A stretch of 64,000 nt of DNA from Pseudorhodobacter turbinis (GTDB taxonomy: Bacteria > Pseudomonadota > Alphaproteobacteria > Rhodobacterales > Rhodobacteraceae): positions 124,001 to 188,000 of the forward strand of contig NZ_CP039964.1 of NCBI RefSeq assembly GCF_005234135.1. Direction: 5' to 3'. The position numbers and the translations under genes are program-made. Below the pieces are notes generated by a model. The model had not been told where the DNA came from. It saw only the letters and a program-made list of their open reading frames with translations, and searched no databases. Numbering within the stretch: the first letter of the stretch is position 1; each line of letters begins with the position of its first letter. Shown piece after piece: positions 36,828-46,205 of the stretch.

Positions 36828-37048
36828 AAAACACTCACAGGCTTATTTGGTTTGCCTTACAGCGACCTAAAGGTCTTGATCTGTCAAGCGCGGCACTCAG
36901 CTTTTATATGGGAGACGTTCAGTAAACATGGGGCTAGGCAGGCTTTCATTACTGTAGCGATAGGCGAAGCCGAGGCATTGTGTCTATCACAGGGAGTTGA
37001 CTGTCTAGGGCATTGTTTTCATTGTAAATATTCATTTCTTGATTTTCA

Positions 37049-37118
37049 GATGGCCATTAACCACGTGGTTTAATGGACAAAAACCCCCTCCAATGGACAT
37101 TATTTCATGTGTCCGACA
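37049..37118 (-). repeat. transposon right end
   Basis: The terminus is TGTCGGACACATGAAATAAT read inward from 37118, followed by TTGTCCATTAAACCACGTGG, the same unit as in the left end but only about 40 bases from the tip. A C-run (AAAAACCCCC) separates the two. It closely matches the isolated end at 16987-17053. Confidence 0.8.
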
Positions 37119-37123
37119 CAACT
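37119..37123. repeat. target-site duplication CAACT, right copy
   Basis: The five bases after the right terminus are identical to 17052-17056 before the left terminus. Confidence 0.85.
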
Positions 37124-37144
37124 GACATTTGGCAATGAAGTTTG

Positions 37145-37192
37145 TTTGCAAATTTGCAATTTGCACAAATCAAATATTCAACTATTTGCAAA
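37145..37192 (+). promoter_or_regulatory. TTTGCAAA-type operator cluster upstream of pccB
   Basis: TTTGCAAA occurs at 37145-37152 and 37185-37192, with the related TTTGCAAT (37153-37160) and TTTGCACA (37160-37167) between them. TTTGCAAA-type sites are bound by short-chain acyl-CoA regulators of the ScfR/RamB kind (PccR in Rhodobacter) ahead of propionyl-CoA genes. The cluster starts only 27 bases from the transposon terminus and about 110 bases from pccB. Confidence 0.7.
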
Positions 37193-37263
37193 TTTACCGC
37201 TTTGTTCTTTCCTCAGGCGCTTTGCGCAGTTAGATTAACTAAAATCCGAAGGGGAGTCCTGTG

Positions 37264-38790
37264 ATGAAAGATATCTTGCAAGAGCTGGAAGGCCGCCGTG
37301 AAACCGCTCGTAAGGGAGGAGGGGAGCGCCGTATCGTTGCGCAGCATGCCAAAGGCAAGCTAACGGCGCGTGAGCGGGTGGAGCTATTGCTGGATGAGGG
37401 CTCTTTTGAGGAGTTCGATACTTTTGTTGCCCACCGCTGCACCGATTTCGGGATGGAGAAAGACCGCCCCTACGGCGACGGCGTTGTGACGGGCTGGGGT
37501 ACGGTGAACGGTCGTCTGATCTATGTTTTCTCGCAGGACTTTACGGTGTTCGGGGGCTCTTTGTCCGAGACCCACGCGCAGAAGATTTGCAAGATTATGG
37601 ATATGGCGATGCAAAATGGCGCACCAGTGATCGGGATCAACGATTCTGGCGGTGCGCGCATCCAGGAAGGCGTGGCTAGTCTTGCCGGTTATGCCGAGGT
37701 GTTCCAGCGCAATATCATGGCGTCGGGCGTGGTGCCGCAGATCAGCCTGATCATGGGGCCATGTGCGGGGGGCGCTGTGTATTCGCCTGCGATGACCGAC
37801 TTCATCTTTATGGTCAAAGACAGCAGCTATATGTTCGTGACCGGCCCCGATGTTGTAAAAACCGTTACGAATGAGGTGGTTACCGCCGAAGAGCTTGGCG
37901 GTGCCAGTACGCATACCAAGAAGTCGAGCGTGGCAGATGGTGCTTATGAAAACGACGTGGAGGCCTTGGCCGAAACCCGCCGTTTGATTGACTTCCTGCC
38001 GCTTTCCAACCGTGAGCGCGCGCCTGTCCGGCCCTTCTTTGACGATCCGGCGCGGATTGAAAGCAGCCTCGACACGCTGATCCCCGACAACCCGAATCAG
38101 CCCTATGATATGAAGGAATTGATCCTGAAGCTGGCCGATGAGGGGGATTTCTTTGAAATTCAGGCCGCTTTTGCGGGCAATATCATCACCGGCTTTATCC
38201 GCCTTGAGGGGCAAACCGTGGGGGTGGTTGCCAATCAGCCGATGGTTCTGGCGGGCTGCCTTGATATCGACAGCAGCCGCAAGGCCGCGCGCTTTGTGCG
38301 CTTTTGTGATGCGTTTGAAATTCCGATTTTGACGCTGGTCGATGTGCCCGGTTTCTTGCCCGGTACATCCCAAGAATATGGCGGTGTTATCAAGCACGGC
38401 GCGAAACTGCTGTTCGCTTATGGTGAGGCGACTGTGCCGAAAGTCACCGTGATCACCCGCAAGGCTTATGGCGGTGCCTATGACGTGATGGCCTCCAAGC
38501 ATTTGCGTGGCGATTTCAACTATGCATGGCCGACTGCGGAAATCGCGGTGATGGGGGCGAAAGGCGCGACTGAGATCATCTATCGCGGCAAAACCGCCGA
38601 GGAAATCGCAGAGCGCACCAAGGAATATGAAGACCGTTTCGCCAACCCGTTCGTGGCCGCTGAAAAGGGCTTTATCGATGAGGTGATCATGCCGCAGTCC
38701 ACGCGTCGTCGTATTTCGCGGGCTTTTGCAAGTTTGCGTGGCAAGAAGCTTACAAACCCATGGAAAAAGCACGATAACATCCCGCTATAA
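37264..38790 (+). CDS. pccB: propionyl-CoA carboxylase, carboxyltransferase (beta) subunit
   Basis: The ATG at 37264 follows GGGGAGTCCTGTG; a GTG three bases earlier is also possible. The 508-residue protein has both halves of the acyl-CoA carboxyltransferase fold: N-terminal [20 protein letters not shown] and [13 protein letters not shown] with [13 protein letters not shown] (oxyanion hole), and C-terminal [20 protein letters not shown] with [15 protein letters not shown] and [10 protein letters not shown]. It moves the carboxyl group from biotin on PccA to propionyl-CoA, giving methylmalonyl-CoA. Length is normal. It is the first gene of the propionate locus and probably under the TTTGCAAA operator cluster. 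Confidence 0.95.
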   Translation: MKDILQELEGRRETARKGGGERRIVAQHAKGKLTARERVELLLDEGSFEEFDTFVAHRCTDFGMEKDRPYGDGVVTGWGTVNGRLIYVFSQDFTVFGGSLSETHAQKICKIMDMAMQNGAPVIGINDSGGARIQEGVASLAGYAEVFQRNIMASGVVPQISLIMGPCAGGAVYSPAMTDFIFMVKDSSYMFVTGPDVVKTVTNEVVTAEELGGASTHTKKSSVADGAYENDVEALAETRRLIDFLPLSNRERAPVRPFFDDPARIESSLDTLIPDNPNQPYDMKELILKLADEGDFFEIQAAFAGNIITGFIRLEGQTVGVVANQPMVLAGCLDIDSSRKAARFVRFCDAFEIPILTLVDVPGFLPGTSQEYGGVIKHGAKLLFAYGEATVPKVTVITRKAYGGAYDVMASKHLRGDFNYAWPTAEIAVMGAKGATEIIYRGKTAEEIAERTKEYEDRFANPFVAAEKGFIDEVIMPQSTRRRISRAFASLRGKKLTNPWKKHDNIPL

Positions 38791-38812
38791 CTCATAAAAA
38801 GCGGAGCAACCG

Positions 38813-39571
38813 ATGCAGCAGGGTCTTGATATTGCCAAAGAGGCGGAAAATCCGGTGGTTTCCGGATTGGATTTCGGGTGTCTGGATCGGGGTGACTTGG
38901 TCAACCTGATCCTGCAACGCTCCGAGGTGATGTTTGATCGACCCCGCTCTGGTCAGGTGATCCGGGCGTGGGGGGCGGGCGATATGGCCCCGATGGAGGC
39001 CGAGGTTGACCGTCTGGGCGCGCAAATTGCGCAGCGTGCGGCGGGGGTGATCCATGCCGAATATCGTGCGCTCGCGCCGGTTTTACGTGCGCTTGCGCCC
39101 AAGCGGGTGGCCGATATCGGCTGTGGTTATGCGTTCTTTGATCTGTTTCTGGCAAAGGACCTGAACCCTGATCTGGTGCTGATTGACCTTGAAAGCAATG
39201 AGCATCGTCATTTCGGCTTTCAAGCCGAAGGGGCGGCCTATTCCAGCCTTGCGCGGGCCAAGGAACTGCTTGGTGCCAATGGGGTTGCAACCACGCAGAT
39301 CACAACGCTGAACCCGCGCGAGGTTGCGCCGGAAACCATCGAGCCCGTTGATCTTGCCGTCTCTTTCCTGTCGTGCGGGTTCCACTATCCGGTGGATCTC
39401 TATGTGCCGTTTCTGGACAAGGTCCTGAAGCCCGGCGGCGCTGCGATTTTTGATCTGAGGGCAGAAACGGCAACGGCACAGGCCGCCACCCTGTCACAAT
39501 TCGGCACCTTGAGCGATCTTGATGCGCCACCAAAAACACGGCGGGTTTTGCTGCGTAAGGCTGCGGCATGA
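38813..39571 (+). CDS. SAM-dependent methyltransferase-like protein
   Basis: The 252-residue protein has VADIGCGYAFFDLFLA (glycine-rich AdoMet loop, about residue 99-114), an acidic strand end LVLIDLESN and the later VDLAVSFLSCGFHYP with VLKPGGAAIFDLR, the class I methyltransferase pattern. The substrate is unknown; the N-terminal 85 residues are not conserved in an obvious family. It is the second gene after pccB (22-base gap) and overlaps the next start by four bases. Such a gene is often found between pccB and pccA in this order. Confidence 0.7.
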   Translation: MQQGLDIAKEAENPVVSGLDFGCLDRGDLVNLILQRSEVMFDRPRSGQVIRAWGAGDMAPMEAEVDRLGAQIAQRAAGVIHAEYRALAPVLRALAPKRVADIGCGYAFFDLFLAKDLNPDLVLIDLESNEHRHFGFQAEGAAYSSLARAKELLGANGVATTQITTLNPREVAPETIEPVDLAVSFLSCGFHYPVDLYVPFLDKVLKPGGAAIFDLRAETATAQAATLSQFGTLSDLDAPPKTRRVLLRKAAA

Positions 39572-39948
39572 CCCAGCGTTCGCAGGATCTTTTGTGGCGT
39601 ATAGCGGGGGGGGATGCGCAGTTCACCGTGCCTTCGGGGCAGCATGTCACCCTGCAAGAGATGTTTTGGGAAGAGGGGGATGAGCTGGTTTTGCGTGCCC
39701 GTTTTGTTGCCCCGCAAATCGCACGGGCCGAAGGGGCGCTTGACCATGACGCTGCGGCGGTCGATATGGCTTATCTGTGCGATCGTTTCGTTCTGCCGCA
39801 GCTACAGGCAGAAACGGCGCGGCCCGCGCAAATCATCCTGTCGCTTTCTGATGTCGAGCTGCCTTTTGGCCAGTCGGACCCTGATGCGACCCAGTTTTTT
39901 GAGGCTTACCGCTTGGACGGTGATGCCTGCATATCGGAGGTTTTCTGA
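39568..39948 (+). CDS. hypothetical protein between pccB and pccA (DUF6497-like?)
   Basis: This 126-residue acidic protein has FTVPSGQHVTLQEMFWEEGD, ELVLRARFVAPQI, AAAVDMAYLCDRFVLPQL and the aromatic end FFEAYRLDGDACISEVF. The pattern fits a small conserved Rhodobacterales protein sometimes mislabelled acetolactate synthase and now grouped under DUF6497; I am not certain of that number. There is no signal peptide. It is coupled to the methyltransferase gene by a four-base ATGA overlap. Function unknown. Confidence 0.6.
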   Translation: MTQRSQDLLWRIAGGDAQFTVPSGQHVTLQEMFWEEGDELVLRARFVAPQIARAEGALDHDAAAVDMAYLCDRFVLPQLQAETARPAQIILSLSDVELPFGQSDPDATQFFEAYRLDGDACISEVF

Positions 39949-40162
39949 TGACGCCCCTAAATCTAGGGTTTTTGGCCCTTTCATCACCGCGCCGTGATGT
40001 AGCCAAGCCACAAACTGCCATGATAAATAATAGCCAGTGTCTTTTGCATTTCGGGCCGGCTATGGTTTGCAAAGGCCGAACCCAAGCGGTCTATACCTCA
40101 CATTTGGGCAGCGTCGCGGGCCAATCTGCGGCGACTTTCCCACAAAAAACTAGGAGTAGAGG

Positions 40163-40303
40163 ATGTCGACGAGCACAAAAACAATTCTGGCACTCTGCAC
40201 TGTTGCTTTCCTGGCAGCTTGCGGCGCTAAAACGGAACCAGAAGTCGTCTATATTGAAGACGTGGTTTCCGAAGAGCCGGTCTATACCGGCAAATACAAG
40301 TAA
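40163..40303 (+). CDS. small lipoprotein, 46 residues
   Basis: The ATG at 40163 follows TAGGAGTAGAGG. The product MSTSTKTILALCTVAFLAAC (lipobox LAAC, cysteine at 20) continues as GAKTEPEVVYIEDVVSEEPV and ends YTGKYK. It would be lipid-modified and anchored in the membrane, leaving a 26-residue acidic peptide. A strong hairpin terminator follows eight bases after the stop, so it is a defined transcription unit despite its size. Confidence 0.75.
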   Translation: MSTSTKTILALCTVAFLAACGAKTEPEVVYIEDVVSEEPVYTGKYK

Positions 40304-40310
40304 TATCTGG

Positions 40311-40352
40311 GGGCGGGCAGCAGGCGCGCTTGGTGCCGTGCCCGCCCTTTTT
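40311..40352 (+). terminator. rho-independent terminator after the small lipoprotein
   Basis: GGGCGGGCA (40311-40319) pairs with TGCCCGCCC (40339-40347) and is followed by TTTTT. Confidence 0.85.
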
Positions 40353-40384
40353 CTATCTGCACCGATCCAGACGGGGGGTGCAGC

Positions 40385-40786
40385 ATGATCAAGCATCGTG
40401 GATTTCCGGGGCGGCTTCCGTCCACAGATTTTCAGTTCGTGATCCGTCGGGCCAATAAGGCCGGGGCGACAAAAATTATCCGCCGCGAACGCTACCGCGA
40501 CCGTGCTTCTAATGATCGCACTGCGGATGAAGGTTTTCTCAAGGCACTATGGATCCATTTCGGCGAAGAGCCGTTCGAGCGTGGCAATCTGGATGCCGGC
40601 CGCCTGTCATGGCTGTTCGGGCGTGAGGTGATTGCCGCCGAGGATCCGTTTGATCCGGCCTCTTATGAGGCGCTTTTGAAGGTGAATGTCAAAATCGCCG
40701 AAGCGTCCTTTCCCAAGGTTTTTGCCCCCGATGCCCCACCGTTGGATGACGACTGGGACGATTGGGGCGATGAGGACGACGAATAA
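40385..40786 (+). CDS. hypothetical protein with acidic tail
   Basis: The 133-residue protein is basic at the N-terminus (FVIRRANKAGATKIIRRERY) and ends in a strongly acidic run (PPLDDDWDDWGDEDDE). The middle holds GFLKALWIHFGEEPFERGNL and LSWLFGREVIAAEDPFDP. No family is recognised and no signal peptide is present. It follows a terminator and so should have its own promoter. The charge layout resembles small proteins that bind nucleic acid or a basic partner, but that is only a guess. Confidence 0.55.
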   Translation: MIKHRGFPGRLPSTDFQFVIRRANKAGATKIIRRERYRDRASNDRTADEGFLKALWIHFGEEPFERGNLDAGRLSWLFGREVIAAEDPFDPASYEALLKVNVKIAEASFPKVFAPDAPPLDDDWDDWGDEDDE

Positions 40787-41108
40787 GCATGAACCCGCGC
40801 ATCTCTCTCATAAATTGGCAAAAACCTGCGCAGCGCGCGGATCTTGCGGAATATGGCTTTGCCATTGCGGCACAGGATGCGGCAAATGCCCCGGCCGTCG
40901 CAAGCGACGGCATTGACTATGATGATGCGTTTTTATGCTCACGGTCCTTAGGTTTTCGGCTTGCTTTCCCCCGCAGCAAGTCGGCCTTTGGGGCGCGGCG
41001 AACGGCCATCGGCAAGAGCCGGCCTACGCCTTTGCGATTTCTCTTTAATTCTTGCAAAAATGCGCTAGAATCGCGGTCAATAATAACACGATCGAGAGGC
41101 TTAGCAGA
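40787..41108. other. intergenic stretch with one perfect hairpin, no supported gene
   Basis: A long plus-strand frame starts at 40789 but runs through the next lipoprotein and its terminator in the wrong frame, so it is not accepted. GCCGTCGC-AA-GCGACGGC (40894-40911) is a perfect eight-base dyad without a following T run. Confidence 0.4.
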
Positions 41109-41342
41109 ATGCGTATCACCACCCTCCTTATGGCGGCTCCCGTCATCTTGGCTCTTGCGGGTTGCGTCAACAACAACCCCAATTCACCCACAAATAACGC
41201 CGCTGTGCGCACCATCGGCGGTGCCGGCGCAGGCGCACTTATTGCCAGCGCAACCGGCGGCAGCAAAACCAAAGGCGCGCTTGTTGGCGCGTTGGTCGGC
41301 GGCGTTTCTTGCGGCGTTCCCGGCTTGCCAGCCTGCTACTGA
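41109..41342 (+). CDS. small lipoprotein with glycine-zipper segment
   Basis: The 77-residue product starts MRITTLLMAAPVILALAGC (lipobox LAGC, cysteine at 19), has a short Asn-rich linker and then a Gly/Ala-rich segment (RTIGGAGAGALIASATGGSK, then GALVGALVGGVSCG) typical of glycine-zipper or Rick_17kDa-type outer-membrane lipoproteins. A terminator hairpin follows 55 bases after the stop. Its role is probably structural in the envelope. Confidence 0.72.
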   Translation: MRITTLLMAAPVILALAGCVNNNPNSPTNNAAVRTIGGAGAGALIASATGGSKTKGALVGALVGGVSCGVPGLPACY

Positions 41343-41396
41343 GCACCGCGCGACCGTTAATCTGACACCATCCCCCAAGTGGGGACAATCTGACTG

Positions 41397-41430
41397 GACC
41401 ATCCGTGCTGTACGCGCGGGTGGTCTTTTT
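41397..41430 (+). terminator. rho-independent terminator before pccA
   Basis: GACCATCC (41397-41404) pairs with GGGTGGTC (41418-41425) allowing one bulge/wobble, followed by TTTTT. Confidence 0.7.
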
Positions 41431-41470
41431 GCATTTCACGCTACGTGCGTTACCAAAAGAAGGGGCTGCC

Positions 41471-43474
41471 ATGTTTAAAAAGATCCTGATCGCAAACCGG
41501 GGCGAGATTGCCTGCCGTGTTATCAAATCTGCCCGCGCGATGGGCATCAAGACTGTGGCGGTCTATTCGGACGCCGACCGTAATGCGCTGCATGTGCGCA
41601 TGGCGGATGAGGCGGTGCATATTGGTCCGGCCCCGGCCAACCAATCCTATATCGTGATCGAAAAGATCATGGAGGCCGTGCGCAAAACCGGAGCCGAGGC
41701 CGTTCACCCCGGCTATGGTTTCCTAAGCGAAAACATGAACTTCGCGGCAGCTTTGGAAAAAGAGGGCGTAGTCTTTATCGGACCACCTTCGCCTGCGATT
41801 GAATCGATGGGGGATAAGATCACCTCAAAGAAGCTGGCGATGGAGGCGGGCGTTTCCACCGTTCCCGGCTATATGGGCCTGATTGCGGATGCTGATGAGG
41901 CGGTGAAAATCTCGGGTGAAGTTGGCTATCCGGTGATGATCAAAGCCTCGGCTGGCGGCGGCGGCAAGGGGATGCGGATCGCTTGGTCGGAATCTGAAGT
42001 GAAGGAAGGCTTTGAGTCCTCCAAAAGCGAGGCGGCGAACAGCTTTGGCGATGACCGGATTTTCATCGAGAAATTCGTCACCCAGCCGCGCCATATCGAA
42101 ATTCAGGTTTTGGCTGACAAGCACGGCAATTGCGTCTATCTGCATGAGCGCGAATGCTCTATCCAGCGTCGCAACCAAAAGGTCATCGAAGAGGCGCCAA
42201 GCCCGTTTCTGGATGAGGCCACCCGCAAAGCTATGGGCGAGCAGGCCTGCGCCTTGGCCCAAGCGGTCGGCTATACCTCGGCCGGTACGGTGGAATTCAT
42301 CGTCGATGGTGACCGCAACTTCTATTTCCTTGAAATGAACACGCGTTTGCAGGTGGAACACCCTGTTACCGAGCTGATTACCGGCGTTGATCTGGTCGAA
42401 CAGATGATCCGCATTGCCGATGGTGAGGCGCTGCCGTTCAAGCAAGAGGATCTGAAGATCAACGGTTGGGCGATGGAAAGCCGCCTTTACGCCGAGGACC
42501 CTTACCGCGGGTTTTTGCCCTCGATTGGCCGCTTGACCCGCTACCGCCCCCCTGTTGAAGGGGCGACGGCAAACGGAGGCATTGTGCGCAATGATACCGG
42601 CGTGTTTGAAGGTGGCGAGATCAGCATGTTCTACGATCCGATGATCGCCAAACTGTGTACATGGGCCCCGACCCGTGCCGAAGCGATTGAAGAAATGCGT
42701 CTGGCACTTGATACCTTTGAGGTTGAGGGCATCGGCCACAACCTGCCATTTTGTTCCGCTGTGATGGAGCATCCGCGCTTTGTTTCGGGCAATATCACCA
42801 CCGCCTTTATTGAGGAGGAATACCCCGACGGCTTCCAAGGCGTTGATCTGGATGGTGAATTGGCAGCCCGTGTTGCGGCCGCCGCTGCCGCGATGAACCG
42901 CGTGGCCGAAATTCGCCGCACGCGGATTTCCGGCACAATGGACAACCACGAGCGCAAGGTTGGCAGCGCGTGGAATGTGTCGCTGCAAGGGCAATCCTTT
43001 GAGGTGACGATTGAGGCGGACCGCGCCGGCTCTACCATTCGCTTTGCCGATGGCAAAACCATGCGGGTCGAAAGCGACTGGACACCGGGGCAGCCTTTGG
43101 CGCGGCTGACGGTGGATGGCAAACCTTTGGTGATGAAGGTGGGCAAGGTGCCGTCGGGCTTCCGTCTGCGGTTGCGCGGCGCGGATTTCACCTGCCATGT
43201 ACGCACCCCGCGTCAGGCAGAGCTGGCCGGCTTGATGCTGGAAAAAGTGGCCCCCGATACGTCGAAATTCCTACTTTGCCCGATGCCGGGGTTGATCGTG
43301 AAGATCAACGTGGCCGTGGGTGACGAGGTGCAGGAAGGTCAGGCGCTTGCCACGGTTGAGGCGATGAAGATGGAAAACATCCTGCGCGCCGAACGAAAAG
43401 GCGTGGTGAAATCCGTCAATGCCGAGCCAGGCGCAAGCCTGAAGGTTGACGAGATTATCATGGAGTTTGAATGA
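41471..43474 (+). CDS. pccA: propionyl-CoA carboxylase, biotin carboxylase/carrier (alpha) subunit
   Basis: The ATG at 41471 has GAAGGGG upstream. The 667-residue protein has the biotin carboxylase domain (ILIANRGEIACRVI, the ATP loop KASAGGGGKGMRI, HERECSIQRRNQKVIEEAPS, EMNTRLQVEHPVTE), the linking BT domain, and a C-terminal biotinyl domain with VEAMKMEN (biotin on Lys) about 40 residues from the end. It carboxylates its own biotin with ATP and bicarbonate and passes the carboxyl group to PccB. It is full length. It is separated from pccB by about 2.7 kb of small genes and two terminators, so it may be transcribed from its own promoter. Confidence 0.95.
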   Translation: MFKKILIANRGEIACRVIKSARAMGIKTVAVYSDADRNALHVRMADEAVHIGPAPANQSYIVIEKIMEAVRKTGAEAVHPGYGFLSENMNFAAALEKEGVVFIGPPSPAIESMGDKITSKKLAMEAGVSTVPGYMGLIADADEAVKISGEVGYPVMIKASAGGGGKGMRIAWSESEVKEGFESSKSEAANSFGDDRIFIEKFVTQPRHIEIQVLADKHGNCVYLHERECSIQRRNQKVIEEAPSPFLDEATRKAMGEQACALAQAVGYTSAGTVEFIVDGDRNFYFLEMNTRLQVEHPVTELITGVDLVEQMIRIADGEALPFKQEDLKINGWAMESRLYAEDPYRGFLPSIGRLTRYRPPVEGATANGGIVRNDTGVFEGGEISMFYDPMIAKLCTWAPTRAEAIEEMRLALDTFEVEGIGHNLPFCSAVMEHPRFVSGNITTAFIEEEYPDGFQGVDLDGELAARVAAAAAAMNRVAEIRRTRISGTMDNHERKVGSAWNVSLQGQSFEVTIEADRAGSTIRFADGKTMRVESDWTPGQPLARLTVDGKPLVMKVGKVPSGFRLRLRGADFTCHVRTPRQAELAGLMLEKVAPDTSKFLLCPMPGLIVKINVAVGDEVQEGQALATVEAMKMENILRAERKGVVKSVNAEPGASLKVDEIIMEFE

Positions 43475-43525
43475 CGTGACCCGACTGCGTCATCATCAAT
43501 CCCGCGCGGGGGCAATATGCCCCCG

Positions 43526-43963
43526 TTACCGCCCCGAGGGAAAGCGTTCGAGCTGTTCTTGTCGGGCCAGCGGGAATTTGTCGATGGCGCGCGTAATCTC
43601 TCGCACGTCCCAAGGGCGGGGCTTGCGGACCTCGACACTGCCGTCTTTGTCCATGATCACCAGTGAAAAACCGCGCGGGCGCAGCTTTTGGCGAAAGAAT
43701 GAGGCGGCGGCGGGATCTGTGTCGACGATCACAACCACGTCCCGTTCGGCCAGTTGCGCGGGGCGCTCGGCCAGATATTCCAGCTGTGTGGTGACGGATG
43801 GGTCATTCGGGCTGTTGGCAAAAACGACAACCGGTCGCTTGAGCCATAGGAAATCATCCATGGTCACGCCTTCCGCGTCGAATATTTCCAAAGGCTCTGC
43901 CGGTTGGGCGATGGCCATAAAGGGCAGAAATGCCGTGAGAACAAGAATTTGAAGTCGTTTCAT
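43526..43963 (-). CDS. DUF4174 exported protein
   Basis: The start at 43963 follows GAAGGAGACCGC. The 145-residue product has a signal peptide (KRLQILVLTAFLPFMAIAQ) and a thioredoxin-like DUF4174 domain: WLKRPVVVFANSPNDPSVTT, ERDVVVIVDTDP, GFSLVIMDKDGSVEVRKPRP and the C-terminal IDKFPLARQE. It lacks a CxxC, so it is not a disulfide oxidoreductase. It sits in opposite orientation between pccA and the mutase gene. Function unknown. Confidence 0.75.
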   Translation of the reverse strand: MKRLQILVLTAFLPFMAIAQPAEPLEIFDAEGVTMDDFLWLKRPVVVFANSPNDPSVTTQLEYLAERPAQLAERDVVVIVDTDPAAASFFRQKLRPRGFSLVIMDKDGSVEVRKPRPWDVREITRAIDKFPLARQEQLERFPSGR

Positions 43964-44058
43964 GCGGTCTCCTTCACCTTCATATAGGGTGTCTTGGCCG
44001 CAAACCAAAGTAAGATCGTCAAGGGGACGCCCCTTTGACCACAGTAAGGGGAAAAGCC

Positions 44059-46188
44059 ATGACAGATGCACTTAAATCCTGGGCAGCAGTGGCGGAAAAA
44101 GAGCTTAAGGGCCGCGATCCGGCAACCCTGACATGGGACACGCTGGAAGGGATCAAGGTTAAGCCCTTGTATACAGCTGCTGATGTCGAAGGGCTGCCGC
44201 ATATGGGCGGCGTGCCGGGCGTGGGTCCGTTCACGCGCGGCGTGCGGGCCACGATGTATGCGGGCCGCCCTTGGACCATCCGTCAATATGCGGGCTTTTC
44301 CACCGCCGAGGCATCGAACGCCTTTTACCGCAAGGCGCTTGCGGCAGGGCAACAGGGCGTTTCCGTGGCCTTCGATCTGGCCACCCACCGCGGCTATGAC
44401 AGCGACCACCCCCGTGTTGAGGGCGATGTCGGCAAGGCCGGTGTGGCGATTGACAGCGTTGAAGATATGAAGATCCTTTTCGATGGCATCCCCTTGGAAA
44501 AGATCAGTGTTTCCATGACGATGAACGGTGCAGTGATCCCTATTCTTGCCAGTTTTATCGTGACAGGCGAGGAACAAGGCGTGGACCGCAGCCTGCTGTC
44601 GGGCACCATTCAGAATGATATTCTGAAGGAATTCATGGTCCGCAACACCTATGTTTATCCGCCCGAACCTTCGATGCGGATCATCGCGGATATCATCGAA
44701 TATACCGCCGCTGAAATGCCAAAATTCAACTCCATCTCTATCTCTGGCTATCACATGCAAGAGGCCGGCGCGAATTTGGTGCAAGAACTGGCCTATACGC
44801 TGGCCGACGGGCGCGAATACGTGCGCACCGCGATTGCGCGTGGCATGGATGTGGATGCTTTTGCTGGGCGGCTCAGCTTCTTCTTTGCCATCGGGATGAA
44901 TTTCTTCATGGAGACGGCGAAGCTGCGTGCGGCGCGCCTGCTTTGGCACCGCATCATGACGGAATTTGGCGCGAAAAAGACCGGCTCTTTGATGTTGCGG
45001 ACGCATTGCCAAACTTCGGGCGTAAGCTTGCAAGAGGCCGACCCCTATAACAACGTGGTGCGCACCGCCTATGAGGCGATGGCGGCGGTATTGGGCGGCA
45101 CGCAAAGCCTTCACACCAACGCGCTGGATGAGGCAATCGCATTGCCGACAGAATTTTCTGCCCGCATCGCCCGTAATACCCAGTTGATTTTGCAAGAAGA
45201 AACCGGTGTGACCAAGGTCGTCGATCCGCTGGCGGGGTCGTATTATGTCGAAAGCTTGACGGCGGAACTGGCCGAAGAGGCCTGGAAGCTGATCGAGGAA
45301 GTCGAGGCCATGGGCGGCATGACCAAAGCGGTCGCAACCGGCATGCCCAAGCTGCGGATTGAGGAAAGTGCGGCACGTCGCCAAGCCATGATCGACCGCG
45401 GCGAAGATGTGATCGTCGGCGTTAATAAATACCGGCTGGCGAATGAGGACCCGATTGATATTCTTGATATCGACAATGTGGCCGTGCGCGAAAGCCAGAT
45501 TGCGCGGCTTGAGAAAATCCGCGCCACCCGTGACCAAGCCGCCTGTGATGCTGCATTGCTAGAGCTGGGCCGCCGTACCGTTGAGGGTGGAAACTTGCTT
45601 GAGGCGGCGGTGGAATGCGCCCGCGCCCGGGCCACAGTAGGGGAGATTTCCTTGGCTATGGAAGCAACGTTCGGCCGCCACCGCGCGGAAGTGAAAACCT
45701 TGGCAGGCGTTTATGGCGCGGCCTATGAGGGCGACGAAGGCTTTGCCGCGATCCAAAAAGATGTGGATGCCTTTGCCGAGGAAGAGGGCCGCCGCCCACG
45801 GATGCTGGTGGTCAAGATGGGCCAGGACGGTCATGACCGCGGTGCGAAAGTGATCGCGACTGCCTTTGCGGATATCGGCTTTGACGTGGATGTCGGCCCC
45901 TTGTTCCAGACCCCTGCCGAGGCGGCGCAGGATGCGGTGGACAATGACGTGCATGTCATCGGCATTTCATCACAGGCCGCAGGGCACAAGACGCTTGCGC
46001 CAAAGCTGGTTCAGGCACTCAAAGATGCGGGCGCGGGGGATATTCTGGTGATCTGTGGCGGTGTTATTCCGCAGCAGGACTATAAGTTCCTTTATGATGC
46101 GGGTGTGAAGGCGATCTTTGGCCCGGGCACCAATATCCCGGCTGCGGCCAAGGATATCTTGCGTCTGATCCGTGAGGCCCGCACATAA
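44059..46188 (+). CDS. scpA: methylmalonyl-CoA mutase
   Basis: The ATG at 44059 has AAGGGGAAAAGCC upstream. The 709-residue protein combines the substrate barrel ([73 protein letters not shown]) with a C-terminal cobalamin-binding domain carrying the DGHDRGAK motif (H592 as lower cobalt ligand) and GGVIPQQDY. It converts methylmalonyl-CoA to succinyl-CoA using adenosylcobalamin. A single full-length chain is typical of this group. No epimerase or MeaB chaperone gene is in the window. Confidence 0.95.
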   Translation: MTDALKSWAAVAEKELKGRDPATLTWDTLEGIKVKPLYTAADVEGLPHMGGVPGVGPFTRGVRATMYAGRPWTIRQYAGFSTAEASNAFYRKALAAGQQGVSVAFDLATHRGYDSDHPRVEGDVGKAGVAIDSVEDMKILFDGIPLEKISVSMTMNGAVIPILASFIVTGEEQGVDRSLLSGTIQNDILKEFMVRNTYVYPPEPSMRIIADIIEYTAAEMPKFNSISISGYHMQEAGANLVQELAYTLADGREYVRTAIARGMDVDAFAGRLSFFFAIGMNFFMETAKLRAARLLWHRIMTEFGAKKTGSLMLRTHCQTSGVSLQEADPYNNVVRTAYEAMAAVLGGTQSLHTNALDEAIALPTEFSARIARNTQLILQEETGVTKVVDPLAGSYYVESLTAELAEEAWKLIEEVEAMGGMTKAVATGMPKLRIEESAARRQAMIDRGEDVIVGVNKYRLANEDPIDILDIDNVAVRESQIARLEKIRATRDQAACDAALLELGRRTVEGGNLLEAAVECARARATVGEISLAMEATFGRHRAEVKTLAGVYGAAYEGDEGFAAIQKDVDAFAEEEGRRPRMLVVKMGQDGHDRGAKVIATAFADIGFDVDVGPLFQTPAEAAQDAVDNDVHVIGISSQAAGHKTLAPKLVQALKDAGAGDILVICGGVIPQQDYKFLYDAGVKAIFGPGTNIPAAAKDILRLIREART

Positions 46189-46205
46189 ATCCGCATAAGG
46201 GGGCA

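Larger units (their letters stand above)
17057..37118. mobile_element. Tn7-like transposon, 20 kb, with tnsABC-tniQ and defence-like cargo
   Basis: The element begins TGTCGGACCCACGAAATAAT at 17057 and ends with the inverted TGTCGGACACATGAAATAAT at 37118; 21 of the 24 terminal bases match. CAACT flanks both ends. It encodes tnsA, tnsB, tnsC and tniQ in one leftward operon close to the left end, and no tnsD-length or tnsE gene. Cargo comprises a putative regulator, a glycosylase-fold gene, a two-gene membrane module, a type I restriction-modification operon with an HNH gene, a phosphoesterase and a nested IS3 element. TnsA cleaves 5' ends, TnsB joins 3' ends, TnsC regulates, and TniQ chooses the target, so cut-and-paste movement is expected. 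All four proteins look complete and the ends are intact, so it may still be active. Confidence 0.9.

Noticed and set aside
36852..37073. A 73-codon plus-strand frame between the phosphoesterase gene and the right end
   Set aside because: It runs into the transposon end repeats and lacks a ribosome site and any family resemblance.
40894..40911. Perfect hairpin GCCGTCGC-AA-GCGACGGC as a terminator
   Set aside because: No T run follows and the loop of two bases is too tight; kept only as an unexplained dyad.
40789..41478. A 229-codon plus-strand frame
   Set aside because: It overlaps the glycine-zipper lipoprotein and its terminator in another frame, and its product has no family features.
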